Assembly (NCBI GenBank): GCA_021805565.1
Contig: JAJZFA010000033.1
Span: 1-64,000 of the forward strand
Reading direction: 5' to 3'
From: Pseudomonadota bacterium
GTDB taxonomy: Bacteria; Pseudomonadota; Alphaproteobacteria; Acetobacterales; Acetobacteraceae
Length of the DNA: 64,000 nt
Positions within the stretch are counted from its first letter, which is position 1, and the number at the start of each line of letters is the position of its first letter. A program made the translations under genes and the position numbers. Below the pieces are notes generated by a model, which saw only the letters and a program-made list of their open reading frames with translations, was not told the DNA's origin and did not search any database. Shown here piece by piece: positions 37,161-46,060 of this stretch.

Positions 37161-37586
37161 CTAGTTGCCCGGACCGGCCGCCGTCCGCGTATCGGTTGCC
37201 ATGATCGTATGCAGGGCCGGATAGGTCCGCTGTACCGCCGACCGGGGCCGCGACGTGTCGTCCGCCGACGGCTTGCCCAGCCGATGGGCCGCCTTCCGCA
37301 TGACCCGCCATGCCCGGATATCGTTTTCGGTGACATACCCTTTGCGGTCCACGTCGATGTCGTCGAAATGCCTGGCGATCGTCGCGTATCCGCCCTTGGC
37401 CTCTGCCCGCGTCAGGTGGCCGTCGTGTGCCAGATTGGCGCCCGCAAACCGGTGCTCCCATGTTTGCCGAACGGAATGGGTGGCAGCGGCCGGATCGGTC
37501 GCCGGCGCATCCGCGGCGCGCGCGGGCGGGTCGAGAACGGGGAGGCTGACCAAAAGAGGCAAAAAAAGACAAAGAAACCGGCGCAC
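37161..37586 (-). CDS. Secreted EF-hand-like protein
   Basis: A 141-residue protein with a signal peptide (MRRFLCLFLPLLVSLPVLDPPARAA). Two EF-hand-like loops follow: NLAHDGHLTRAE, where the first ligand position carries Asn in place of Asp, and DIDVDRKGYVTEND. The second loop has the usual D-x-D-x-K-G spacing and should bind calcium; the first is less certain. The C-terminal tail is disordered. Function unknown, probably a periplasmic calcium-responsive protein. Confidence 0.75.
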   Translation of the reverse strand: MRRFLCLFLPLLVSLPVLDPPARAADAPATDPAAATHSVRQTWEHRFAGANLAHDGHLTRAEAKGGYATIARHFDDIDVDRKGYVTENDIRAWRVMRKAAHRLGKPSADDTSRPRSAVQRTYPALHTIMATDTRTAAGPGN

Positions 37587-37617
37587 GGCGATCTTCCCAG
37601 GCTGTGACCTGCCTAGC

Positions 37618-38703
37618 TTATCCGGTGTTTGCTAACGAAAAGTGAATCGCCCGGGATACCGCACGCGCCGCGGCCGCTACGTCCGCCGCATCGATATCCA
37701 GATGGGTGCAGGCGCGCACCCGGTTCGGCCCCACGACCGAAAGCGACACCCCGTCCTGTCTGACAAGCCGAACCAAACCATCCGCGCTCAGACCGGTGCC
37801 CCCGGTGTCGAAGAACACCAGATTTGTCTCCGGCTGCTCCACCGCCAGCCCTGGAATTTGTGCCAGATCGCGTGCCAGCAGACGGGCGTTGGCGTGATCC
37901 AGGGTCAGGCGGTCCACGTTGTGGTCCAGTGCGTAAAGACAGGCCGCCGCGCAAATCCCGGCCTGACGCAGCGAACCGCCGAGTCGCTGTTTCCAGCGCC
38001 AGGCCTCATCAATGAACGATTCGGAGCCGCACAGCACCGCGCCCAGCGGCGCACCCAGGCCCTTGGTGAAGTCAAGCCAGACGGAGTCGCAATCTCCGGC
38101 CATGTCACGCGCGGTAACCCCCGCGGCGACGACGGCATTCATTAACCGGGCACCGTCCATGTGGGTTTTCAGCCCTGCGTCGTGTGCCGTGGTCAACACA
38201 TCGGTCAGCCGGTCCAGCGGCCAGACGGCACCGCCGCCCGCGTTCGTGGTCTGCTCGACCGCCAAAAGCGTCTGCGGCGGCGCATTCCGTCGCTTTTCCC
38301 GCAGCGCGGCCGTCACGGCTGCGCTGTCGAACAGTCCGCGCGCGCCGCGCAGGCCCAGCACAACGGCGCCGGCCAGGGCACCCGGCCCGCCGCCTTCGTT
38401 TGCCACGATGTGCGCGCTTTCATGCGCCAGGATCTCATCGCCGGGCCGGCAATGCACGAGGATCGAAATCTGGTTGCACATCGTGCCGGTGGGCAGAAAC
38501 ATCGCCGCCTGCTTGCCGGTCAATGCCGCCATGCGGTCGCAAAGCGCATTCACGGTGGGATCGTCGCCGTTCTGTTCGTCGCCCATTTCGGCCCGCATCA
38601 TCGCGTCTTTCATCGCGGCGGACGGACGGGTCTGGGTATCGGAAAACAGATTGACCGACACGGGCGGCAGCGACCTGTCCGGCCGGATGGGGGCATAGAC
38701 CAC
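37618..38703 (-). CDS. Low-specificity L-threonine aldolase
   Basis: A 361-residue PLP enzyme that splits L-threonine or allo-threonine to glycine and acetaldehyde, used for glycine supply or threonine breakdown. It shows NLFSDTQTRPSAAM at the N-terminus, FLPTGTMCNQ, the HMDGARLMNA loop and the PLP lysine in DFTKGLGAPLG (about residue 220). The family's typical length is 330-360. It lies 12 bp from the downstream-strand COQ10 gene, which precedes it on the same strand, so the two may share a transcript. Confidence 0.9.
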   Translation of the reverse strand: MVYAPIRPDRSLPPVSVNLFSDTQTRPSAAMKDAMMRAEMGDEQNGDDPTVNALCDRMAALTGKQAAMFLPTGTMCNQISILVHCRPGDEILAHESAHIVANEGGGPGALAGAVVLGLRGARGLFDSAAVTAALREKRRNAPPQTLLAVEQTTNAGGGAVWPLDRLTDVLTTAHDAGLKTHMDGARLMNAVVAAGVTARDMAGDCDSVWLDFTKGLGAPLGAVLCGSESFIDEAWRWKQRLGGSLRQAGICAAACLYALDHNVDRLTLDHANARLLARDLAQIPGLAVEQPETNLVFFDTGGTGLSADGLVRLVRQDGVSLSVVGPNRVRACTHLDIDAADVAAAARAVSRAIHFSLANTG

Positions 38704-38715
38704 GGGACGATCCTT

Positions 38716-39159
38716 TTAAGCGATGGGCGGCGGACCATAAACGTCGCGGGCACGTTTAAGAAAGGCATTCACCATCCGGCGCACCGCCTCATTGAATACC
38801 ACACCGATGGCCGCTTGCAGAATGCGGCTGCGGAACTCGAAATCGACGAAGAACGCCACATCCGCGCCGGACCCGTGCGGGGAAAAGTCCCATTGATTGT
38901 TGAGGTATCGGAAAGGCCCGTTTTCGTAGGTCACGGTTACCCGGTTCGGCCGGTCCAGCGTGACCCGGCTGCTGAAGCTTTCCCGGAACGGCCCGAACCC
39001 GATCGTCAGGTCTGCGACAAGCAGCGTGTCCGACCGGCTTTTGACGCGGGCGGCGACACACCACGGCAGGAATTGTGGATACGAACCGACATCCGCCACC
39101 AGATCGAACAACTGTTCGCGGCTGTACGGGACGATCTTACGCTCCGCATGCGTCGGCAT
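38716..39159 (-). CDS. Coenzyme Q-binding protein COQ10-like (START domain)
   Basis: A 147-residue START/polyketide-cyclase-fold protein. MPTHAERKIVPYSREQLFDLVADVGSYPQFLPWC is the family's start, followed by IGFGPFRESFSSRV and RNLNNQWDF-like strands and a C-terminal helix AVRRMVNAFLKRA. In eukaryotes COQ10 carries ubiquinone for respiration; bacterial homologues are also annotated as RatA. The start is the conserved ATG at 39159. It lies 13 bp downstream of lipA, an order seen in many alphaproteobacteria. Confidence 0.85.
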   Translation of the reverse strand: MPTHAERKIVPYSREQLFDLVADVGSYPQFLPWCVAARVKSRSDTLLVADLTIGFGPFRESFSSRVTLDRPNRVTVTYENGPFRYLNNQWDFSPHGSGADVAFFVDFEFRSRILQAAIGVVFNEAVRRMVNAFLKRARDVYGPPPIA

Positions 39160-39172
39160 CAGCTGCAGCGCA

Positions 39173-40177
39173 TCAAATGGGCGACTCTTGCAGATGGGCA
39201 TCCTGTGCCAATCGCGCATCCCGGGCGGTCCGCAACGCGGCAAAATCAGAGTCAGCGTGATACGAACTGCGGGTCAGCGGGGTTGCCGAAACCAGCAGAA
39301 ATCCCTTGGACCGGGCGAGCGAGGCATAGAGGGCGAATTCGTCCGGCGTGACGAACCTGTCCACGGCCGCATGCTTGACCGTGGGCTGCAGGTATTGGCC
39401 GATGGTCAAAAAATCGACCCCGGCGATGCGAAGGTCGTCCATCACCTGCGCGATTTCGGATTTTGTCTCGCCCAGCCCGACCATCAGGCCCGATTTCGCG
39501 AAGATCGACGGATCGATCTGCTTCACCCGGTCAAGCAGCCGCAACGACTGGTAATAGCGTGCGCCCGGACGGATCGTGGGATAAAGCCGCGGCACGGTTT
39601 CCAGATTGTGGTTGAACACATCCGGCCGGGCGGTGGCGACGATTTCGATGGCACCGGGTTTGCGAAGGAAATCGGGCGTCAGCACCTCGATCGTGGTGGC
39701 GGGCGCGGCCGAACGGATTGCCTGGATCGTCGCGGCAAAATGCGTCGCACCGCCATCCTCCAGATCGTCGCGATCGACCGACGTTATCACCACATGCCGC
39801 AACCCGAGCCGGGCCACCGCAGCCGCGACGCGGGCGGGTTCGCTGGCGTCCAGCGCGGCCGGATTGCCGGTGCGGACATTGCAAAAGCTACAGGCTCGCG
39901 TGCAGGTATCGCCCATGATCATCATCGTGGCATGACGCTGCGACCAGCACTCGCCTATATTCGGGCAGGCGGCTTCCTCGCACACCGTCACCAGCCCGTG
40001 GTCGCGGATCAGCGCCCTGGTCGCGTGATAGACCGGATGGTTCGGCGCCTTCACCCTGATCCAGTCCGGCTTACGCTGGATCGGATGATCGGGGCGATTT
40101 GCCTTTTCCGGATGGCGGATCGCACTATCCGTCCGATGGTCGATAAGGACACGGGTCGAGGTCATGATAAAACTCAT
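39173..40177 (-). CDS. lipA: Lipoyl synthase
   Basis: A 334-residue radical SAM enzyme that inserts two sulphurs into octanoyl groups on lipoyl domains of dehydrogenase complexes. The auxiliary cluster cysteines are Cys66, Cys71 and Cys77 ([13 protein letters not shown]) and the radical SAM cysteines Cys92, Cys96 and Cys99 (CTRACSFC). The C-terminal serine ligand lies in RSSYHAD. All are present. The start may be either the ATG at 40177 or one four codons later. coq10 follows at once. Confidence 0.95.
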   Translation of the reverse strand: MSFIMTSTRVLIDHRTDSAIRHPEKANRPDHPIQRKPDWIRVKAPNHPVYHATRALIRDHGLVTVCEEAACPNIGECWSQRHATMMIMGDTCTRACSFCNVRTGNPAALDASEPARVAAAVARLGLRHVVITSVDRDDLEDGGATHFAATIQAIRSAAPATTIEVLTPDFLRKPGAIEIVATARPDVFNHNLETVPRLYPTIRPGARYYQSLRLLDRVKQIDPSIFAKSGLMVGLGETKSEIAQVMDDLRIAGVDFLTIGQYLQPTVKHAAVDRFVTPDEFALYASLARSKGFLLVSATPLTRSSYHADSDFAALRTARDARLAQDAHLQESPI

Positions 40178-40502
40178 GTGACCAGCAGGCGGCCGGCCGT
40201 CAAGCAGCCGGTCGCATCATTCGGCAAAAATGACCCTGCATGCGCGTGTTGACTCCAGCACGGGTTGTAAAGTCGCATGCATACGCACCAGCCGCACATG
40301 CGGCAGCTTTGTACACGGCGATTGTACGAGCGACGGAAATGTCGCCCCTGGGCCGACGTTTTATCGCGACGACCGATTCGGATTGTTTGACACCGCGGGG
40401 GTCGCCAAACCCTGACGGCGACCAATATACTCGTTGCTTGAAAATATTGCCCGGATGGCCTGAAACAATCCTTGTTTTTGGCGGTGAAAACGAAAGTGAA
40501 TC
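40178..40502. other. Gene-free region between divergent lipA and the 40503 gene
   Basis: No gene or RNA was recognised in this 325-bp divergent spacer. It must carry promoters for lipA (minus) and for the 40503-41783 gene (plus). No clear palindrome or -35/-10 pair stands out. Confidence 0.45.
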
Positions 40503-41783
40503 ATGGCAATCGCGTGCGATCTAACGATTGACTTTGCGACATCGGGCAACAGCCTCGGGTTCCTGGGTGGCGGCTGGGCGCGGTCAGAAGATAATTTTAC
40601 CTGGGCGATCGGTCACGAGAGCCATCTGGTGTTGCCCCGGATTCAATCCTCCAGCGCGTATATCCTTACGCTCGACGTGATTCCATACGTCCACCTGCCT
40701 CGCCTGCAGAATCAACGGCTGATCGTATCGATTAACAATATCGTGATCGGATCGGCCAGCCTGTCCCGGCCTACGCGGCTTGGGTACCGCCTTCCGACCG
40801 GCGTGGCCCTTGGCACCGACAAATTGGCGGTCACGCTTCAGCACCCGGATGCCGCCCGCCCATGCGATCTGTCCGATAGCGCCGACGACCGGCCGCTGGC
40901 GTTCGCGCTGTCCAAAGCGAAACTTAGCAGGGTTACCGATACAACCGCGCCGGCACACGGCTTGCTGCCCGCCGGCCTGATGCTTGGACCATCGCAGAAC
41001 ACCGCCTTCAATGCGGATTCTCCTGCCAGCCTGACCGACTGGGCGACAGCACGAACCGGCCTCACGGTTCCGCAAATCGCAATCCAGTTCGAATCGATCG
41101 GCGAAAACTGCGAATTCGGACTCTTTCAACGCCGCTGCGACGCCGAACCGCTGGGACTGCTCCGGTTCTCCAGCACGTTCATGCGCAACCTGATCCGGGG
41201 GATCGAAACCGGCTTCGCCGGCCTGGGCGAAATCGAGGATATCGACCCGCGGCTGGAGGGCACACCTCGGCGGGAATTCATGATTCACGAGAACAAATTC
41301 GAGTTGGTTTATCACACGTTCGTTTATGAGGGCGAACGCAGCATCTGGATGATGCGCGAGCAAGAATCCGCGCGGTTAAAATTTCTTCGCCGGAAGTTCC
41401 TCGAAGATCTTGAATCATCTGATAAAATCTTTGTTTATAAACTCGGTTCCGGGGTGTCGGACGAAGAAATTCTGCCCTTGCATATGGCATTGAACCTGCG
41501 TGGATCGGCTACGTTGCTGTGGGTCGTACAGGCCGAAGCCAGCCGTCCCGCTGGAACGGTGGAGGTTCTGATGCGCGGACTGCTGAAGGGCTACATCGAC
41601 CGCTTCGCGCCTGAAGACGACGCCCATGACTTCTCCTTCGCCGGATGGCTACAAGTCTGCGCCAACGCCTGCGCGCTTGTCCGGCTGGAACGTGCAGCGG
41701 CCCAGGCGGGCGAACCCATAGACGCGCTGCCTGTCGCGGACGACCCGGTACCTTTGCGGACGCCCCGCACCGGCACGCTCTGA
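40503..41783 (+). CDS. Unrecognised two-domain protein
   Basis: A 426-residue protein with no name I can support. Residues 1-130 look like an all-beta jelly roll (GNSLGFLGGGWARSEDNF, SAYILTLDVIPYVH, RLIVSINNIVIGSA), of the kind found in carbohydrate-binding modules. From about residue 195 a different domain starts with FESIGENCEFGLFQRRC and continues with EPLGLLRFSS, a conserved pattern I have the impression of seeing in proteins of methylobacteria and acetic-acid bacteria. A soluble location is likely, as there is no signal peptide. Its stop overlaps the start of the HAD gene (TGATG), so the two are probably coupled. It may take part in surface glycan handling, but that is speculation. Confidence 0.6.
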   Translation: MAIACDLTIDFATSGNSLGFLGGGWARSEDNFTWAIGHESHLVLPRIQSSSAYILTLDVIPYVHLPRLQNQRLIVSINNIVIGSASLSRPTRLGYRLPTGVALGTDKLAVTLQHPDAARPCDLSDSADDRPLAFALSKAKLSRVTDTTAPAHGLLPAGLMLGPSQNTAFNADSPASLTDWATARTGLTVPQIAIQFESIGENCEFGLFQRRCDAEPLGLLRFSSTFMRNLIRGIETGFAGLGEIEDIDPRLEGTPRREFMIHENKFELVYHTFVYEGERSIWMMREQESARLKFLRRKFLEDLESSDKIFVYKLGSGVSDEEILPLHMALNLRGSATLLWVVQAEASRPAGTVEVLMRGLLKGYIDRFAPEDDAHDFSFAGWLQVCANACALVRLERAAAQAGEPIDALPVADDPVPLRTPRTGTL

Positions 41784-42433
41784 TGGACGGCACCCAGCCC
41801 TCGGTATTGTTGTACGACTGGGACAATACGCTTGTCGATGGCTGGATAGGCATAACCGCCGCGCTTAACGCAGCCTTCGCGGCATTCGGCCTTACACCCT
41901 GGACCGTAGCAGACACGCGCAATCGCGTGCGCGTGTCGCTGAAAGACAGTTTTCCGGCGATGTTCGGCGGCGAATGGGAACGCGCCCGCGATATTTTCTA
42001 TGAAACCTTCGCCGCCCGGCACCTGGAGTGTGTCGTTCCCATGCCCGGCGTTCCCGATGTGCTGGTCGCCGGGGCGGCATGGCCGCAGGGCGTGGTTTCC
42101 AACAAGGCTGGCCGCTTCCTGCGAAAGGAAGCAGCGCATCTTGGGTGGGACCGCTTCTTCGGTGCGGTCGTAGGCGCGGGCGATGCCGCTCATGACAAAC
42201 CCGACGCCGCGCCCATTCACCTCGCGCTGAAGCAACTCGGCCGTACCGCCGATCCGTCGGTTTGGTACATGGGCGACACGGCGCTGGATATGCAAGCGGC
42301 GCGCGCGGCCGGTGTAACGGCGATACTGATCGGCGACGCCAGTCACGATGAAGGTGTTGAACACGCGGCCCCGCATATCCATTTCCATTCCGCGCATGAC
42401 CTGCGCATCAGATTGAACAGCCTTGCACGATAG
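41783..42433 (+). CDS. HAD-superfamily phosphatase (phosphoglycolate phosphatase-like)
   Basis: A 216-residue haloacid-dehalogenase-fold hydrolase. Motif I is LLYDWDNTLVDG with Asp12 and Asp14; motif II is VVSNKAG; motif III and IV are the lysine in HDKPDAAP and the acidic WYMGDTALDMQAA. The cap domain is alpha-helical (residues about 20-90), as in subfamily I phosphatases. All catalytic groups are present. The start at 41783 overlaps the stop of the 40503 gene. The substrate is unknown, with sugar phosphates plausible. Confidence 0.85.
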   Translation: MDGTQPSVLLYDWDNTLVDGWIGITAALNAAFAAFGLTPWTVADTRNRVRVSLKDSFPAMFGGEWERARDIFYETFAARHLECVVPMPGVPDVLVAGAAWPQGVVSNKAGRFLRKEAAHLGWDRFFGAVVGAGDAAHDKPDAAPIHLALKQLGRTADPSVWYMGDTALDMQAARAAGVTAILIGDASHDEGVEHAAPHIHFHSAHDLRIRLNSLAR

Positions 42434-42518
42434 GTGTGGGCTGGTAAGGTGAACCGTTGCGGCGGACGTGCCACGCACCGCCGTTAAGTTGAATCGAACG
42501 AAATTTCCTCACAAAAAA

Positions 42519-42524
42519 GAAGGA
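42519..42524 (+). promoter_or_regulatory. Ribosome binding site that fixes the hfq start
   Basis: GAAGGA is 8 bases before the GTG at 42533 but only 2 before an in-frame TTG at 42527. This spacing, and the usual Hfq beginning, favour the GTG. Confidence 0.65.
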
Positions 42525-42532
42525 TTTTGGCC

Positions 42533-42826
42533 GTGGCCAACGAGAAATCGCAAAATGTGCAGGACGTGTTCCTGAACCATGTGCGGAAAAGCAAGACGCC
42601 GGTTACGGTGTTCCTTGTGAACGGTGTCAAGCTACAGGGGATTATCACCTGGTTTGACAATTTTTCCGTTCTGCTGCGCCGGGATGGGCACACCCAACTC
42701 GTGTATAAGCACGCTATCAGCACCGTCATGCCGGGTGCGCCTATCCAGTTGTTCGATGCAACCAAGGTAGAAGGCACCGTCGCCGCTCCCGTCCGGGAAC
42801 TGACCGGCGTGACCGGGACCGACTGA
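42533..42826 (+). CDS. hfq: RNA chaperone Hfq
   Basis: A 97-residue Sm-like hexameric protein that brings small RNAs to their targets. The core is [35 protein letters not shown] and [12 protein letters not shown] with the KH motif that binds uridines at the RNA 3' end. The C-terminal tail is short and acidic. The start is read as GTG (MANEKSQ) on the ribosome-site spacing; a TTG two codons earlier is less likely. hflX follows 48 bp downstream, the conserved order. Confidence 0.96.
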   Translation: MANEKSQNVQDVFLNHVRKSKTPVTVFLVNGVKLQGIITWFDNFSVLLRRDGHTQLVYKHAISTVMPGAPIQLFDATKVEGTVAAPVRELTGVTGTD

Positions 42827-42874
42827 TATCCTGGGCACCTCAGTCAGGGTCCTCTCGAACCGGGATTATCCAAC

Positions 42875-44272
42875 GTGATTGAACCACCGATCGGTGGGGG
42901 TCCGGACAAGCACACTGCATTGTCCGGACTTTCAGACGTACCCGTTGTCAGCGAACCGCCGCCCGGCGGCCCCACCCGAGCGGCCGTGATTTTGCCGTGG
43001 GAGCGTCAGGGACGAGATGTATCCGGCGCCGATCAACCGCGCGCCGCCGATGCCCGACTGGCGGAAGCGGTAGGATTGGCGGCGTCCATCGGCCTGGTCG
43101 TGGTTCACACCGCGATCTTGCCGCTGCGTGCCCGCCGCCCGTCCATGCTGTTCGGCGAAGGTCAGGTTTCCATCCAGGGCCAGTCGCTCGGGCAAAACCA
43201 TGTCGAGGTGGTAATCGTCGATGCCGCCCTGTCGCCCGTGCAACAGCGCAACCTGGAACGCGCCTGGGGCTGCAAGGTCATCGACCGTACCGGCCTGATC
43301 CTGGATATTTTCGGCGAACGCGCGGCGACCAGGGAAGGCACACTTCAGGTCGAGCTCGCCCATCTACAGTATCAGCGATCGCGGCTGGTGCGGTCGTGGA
43401 CCCATCTCGAACGCCAGCGCGGCGGTTTCGGCTTCCTGGGCGGACCGGGCGAAACCCAGATCGAGGCCGACCGGCGATTGATCGATGACCGGCTGGTGCG
43501 GCTCCGCAAGGAACTGGAACAGGTCCGGCGGACTCGCGGCTTGCACCGGTCGGCGCGGCGGCGGGTCCCGTTTCCGGTGATCGCGCTGGTCGGCTATACC
43601 AACGCCGGAAAATCGACCCTGTTCAATGCCTTGACAGGCGCCGAAGTCACCGCGAAGGACCAACTGTTCGCGACGCTGGACCCGACGATGCGCGGGCTGC
43701 GAATGCCGTCCGGGCGGCGGGTCATCCTGTCAGACACCGTGGGCTTCATCAGCCAGTTGCCGCACGAATTGGTCGAGGCGTTCCGCGCCACGCTGGAAGA
43801 AGTGTCCGAGGCCGACGTGATCCTGCATGTGCGCGACGCGGCGCATCCGGAAACCACGGCCCAGCGCGGCGACGTTATCAAGGTGCTCGACGACATGGTC
43901 GCCGATGGCACCCTGGATGCGGACTGGCCGGATCGTATGATCGAAGTGCTGAACAAGGCCGACCTGCTGGGCGGGGTTTTCGGGGTACCGCTGCGCGAAG
44001 GCGCCGTCGCCGTGTCCGCGATAACGGGGGAGGGTCTGGAAATCCTGAAGGCCGCGATCGACCTTCGCATCGCCCAGGGAATGGTGGTCGCCGACTATGA
44101 TATTCCGCCGCGCGACGGCGCCCGCGTCGCCTGGCTTTACCAGCATGGGGAAGTCATGGAGCGGTACGATGACGAGTCGACGGTCCATATGAAAGTTCGG
44201 TTGCTGCCGGCGGATCGGGCGCGGTTCGAACGGTGGAACCAGGACGGCACCAGAGATGAAAATGCGCGATAG
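42875..44272 (+). CDS. hflX: GTPase HflX
   Basis: A 465-residue ribosome-associated GTPase that rescues or splits stalled 70S ribosomes. The N-terminal domain (residues about 30-200) includes HQ/RPSMLFGEGQV and ends in a coiled coil with GFGFLGGPGETQIEADRR. The G domain has G1 GYTNAGKSTLFNAL at about 240, G3 DTVGFISQLP and G4 NKAD. It starts with GTG at 42875. The gene lies downstream of hfq and is followed by a HAD gene after 60 bp. Confidence 0.95.
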   Translation: MIEPPIGGGPDKHTALSGLSDVPVVSEPPPGGPTRAAVILPWERQGRDVSGADQPRAADARLAEAVGLAASIGLVVVHTAILPLRARRPSMLFGEGQVSIQGQSLGQNHVEVVIVDAALSPVQQRNLERAWGCKVIDRTGLILDIFGERAATREGTLQVELAHLQYQRSRLVRSWTHLERQRGGFGFLGGPGETQIEADRRLIDDRLVRLRKELEQVRRTRGLHRSARRRVPFPVIALVGYTNAGKSTLFNALTGAEVTAKDQLFATLDPTMRGLRMPSGRRVILSDTVGFISQLPHELVEAFRATLEEVSEADVILHVRDAAHPETTAQRGDVIKVLDDMVADGTLDADWPDRMIEVLNKADLLGGVFGVPLREGAVAVSAITGEGLEILKAAIDLRIAQGMVVADYDIPPRDGARVAWLYQHGEVMERYDDESTVHMKVRLLPADRARFERWNQDGTRDENAR

Positions 44273-44332
44273 ACCGACCGTCTTGCCGGACGAGTGCACC
44301 CCGGACAGCCGCGTCGTCGCCGGAGCAGCGGC

Positions 44333-45079
44333 ATGACCATCAAGGCGATCGTGTTCGACGCTTATGGCACGCTGTACGACGTGCAGGCGGTCGCCCGCGT
44401 CACCGATGCGGCTTTCCCCGGCCAGGGCGACACTATCACCCAGATCTGGCGACTAAAGCAGCTTGAATACACATGGCTCCGTGGCCTCATGGGCCGCTAC
44501 GTGGATTTCCGGACGGTCACACGAGACTCCCTGGGTTACACCTTAGGCACGCTCGGCCTGGACGCCGACAGTGCGCTGTTCGACCGTATCGCCGATGCCT
44601 ACAACACGCTGTCGCTTTACCCCGAAGCGGTAGAAGCGCTCGGTCAGTTGGCGCACTACCGGCTGGCGATCCTGTCGAACGGCAGCCCGGACATGCTTGA
44701 CGCGCTGGTCCGGAACAGCGGCTTGGATCGCATCCTGGAGGCGGTCATCAGCGTCGATGCGAAGAAGGCGTATAAGCCCGACCCGCGCGCCTACGAACTG
44801 ATCGAAGAGCGCCTGGGCGTCCCGCCGCGGGAGGTGCTGTTCGTTTCCTCCAACGGGTTCGACGTCGCGGGGGCGAAAAGCTTCGGCTTCAAGGTGGCGC
44901 GGATCGAGCGAGTGACCCCGGCCGCCCTGCGCCAGGACCTGACCGGCGGCGCACGGATCGGGCCAGCGACGATGTTCCGCGCGCTGCGCACCCAGACCGA
45001 GGCGCTGGGATTCGCAGCCGATGCGACAATCAATTCGCTGCTCGCGCTGCCGGACGCGATCCGGTCATTCGGGGACTGA
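44333..45079 (+). CDS. Haloacid dehalogenase type II
   Basis: A 248-residue enzyme of the L-2-haloacid dehalogenase class. The nucleophile is Asp9 in AIVFDAYGTLYD; the loop with RLKQLEYTWLRGLMGRY, the serine-bearing LSNGSPDML, the lysine in KAYKPDPR and the final acidic VSSNGFDVAGAKSFGF complete the active site. These enzymes hydrolyse halogenated short acids with inversion, although physiological substrates are often unknown. The start follows GAGCAGCGGC. It lies 60 bp downstream of hflX. Confidence 0.9.
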   Translation: MTIKAIVFDAYGTLYDVQAVARVTDAAFPGQGDTITQIWRLKQLEYTWLRGLMGRYVDFRTVTRDSLGYTLGTLGLDADSALFDRIADAYNTLSLYPEAVEALGQLAHYRLAILSNGSPDMLDALVRNSGLDRILEAVISVDAKKAYKPDPRAYELIEERLGVPPREVLFVSSNGFDVAGAKSFGFKVARIERVTPAALRQDLTGGARIGPATMFRALRTQTEALGFAADATINSLLALPDAIRSFGD

Positions 45080-45129
45080 AGCAGTCTGCCGCTGAACCCA
45101 GCCGGCCGCCCCGTTCGTCTGTTGCAACT

Positions 45130-46059
45130 TCACCGGCCGAGTAAGGTCCGCACCCAGGCGCAGGCTTCGTCCATCGCCGCACCCGCGCGATCCACAACAC
45201 CCGGCCAGAAGAAGAATCCGTGGTTCATTCCGTCCCACCGCTTCATCTGCGTCGGCACGCCGGCCTTGCGCAGCCGTTCGGCGTAGTATTCGGCCTCATC
45301 CCGCAGCGGGTCGAATTCGGCCGTTACCACCAGCGCGGGCGGCAACCGGCTGAGGTCCGCGGCGCGTAGCGGACTGGCGTGCGGGTTCGCCGCATCGGCC
45401 GCGCTCGCCAGGTAGTGGTCCCAGAACCAGATCATGCCGGCGCGGGTCAATCCGTAACCCTCGGCGTTCTCGGTCATCGACGGCGTGCCGGCATCGTAAT
45501 GGTCGGTCACCGGATAGATCAGAAGCTGCCCCATCAGCTTTGGCCCGCCCTCATCGCGGATACGCAACGCGGTGACAGCGGCAAGATTGCCGCCCGCGCT
45601 GTCGCCCGAGACGAATACACGGTCAGGGTCGGCCCCCAGCGCGGCGGCATTCGCCACCGCCCAGCGAATCGCCGCCAGACAATCGTCGGGTGCGGCCGGA
45701 AATTTCGCTTCCGGCGCCAGACGATAATCCACCGATACCACGACGCACCCGGTTCCCGCGCACAGATTGCGGCACATTCCGTCATGCGTATCGAGGCTGC
45801 ACACCACGAAACCGCTGCCATGGAAGAACACCATCAGCGGAAACGGCCCCTGCCCCAGCGGCGTGTAAATCCGCAAGGCCAGCGAACCGCCAGGGCCCGG
45901 CATGTCCCGGTTGGCGACATGGGCGATCTCTGGCTTGCGTAACCCGGGAAAATCGCGGGCGGCGAATTGGATGCGCGCATCCGGCACCGACAACGTATGC
46001 AGTTCGGGCAGGCCGGCCCGCAAATTCAGCAGCGTCTGAATCTGGGGATCGACCGGCAT
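45130..46059 (-). CDS. Alpha/beta hydrolase, hormone-sensitive lipase family
   Basis: A 309-residue carboxylesterase of the HSL (family IV) group. The oxyanion motif is FFHGSGFVV (about residues 75-84), the nucleophile serine lies in VSGDSAGGNLA, the acid in VVTAEFDPLRDE and the histidine in WDGMNHGFFFW. The canonical HGGG motif reads HGSG here, a mild change. It probably hydrolyses short-chain esters. It starts 1 base after the stop of the upstream thiolase gene on the same strand, so the two are in an operon. Confidence 0.9.
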   Translation of the reverse strand: MPVDPQIQTLLNLRAGLPELHTLSVPDARIQFAARDFPGLRKPEIAHVANRDMPGPGGSLALRIYTPLGQGPFPLMVFFHGSGFVVCSLDTHDGMCRNLCAGTGCVVVSVDYRLAPEAKFPAAPDDCLAAIRWAVANAAALGADPDRVFVSGDSAGGNLAAVTALRIRDEGGPKLMGQLLIYPVTDHYDAGTPSMTENAEGYGLTRAGMIWFWDHYLASAADAANPHASPLRAADLSRLPPALVVTAEFDPLRDEAEYYAERLRKAGVPTQMKRWDGMNHGFFFWPGVVDRAGAAMDEACAWVRTLLGR

Positions 46060-46060
46060 G

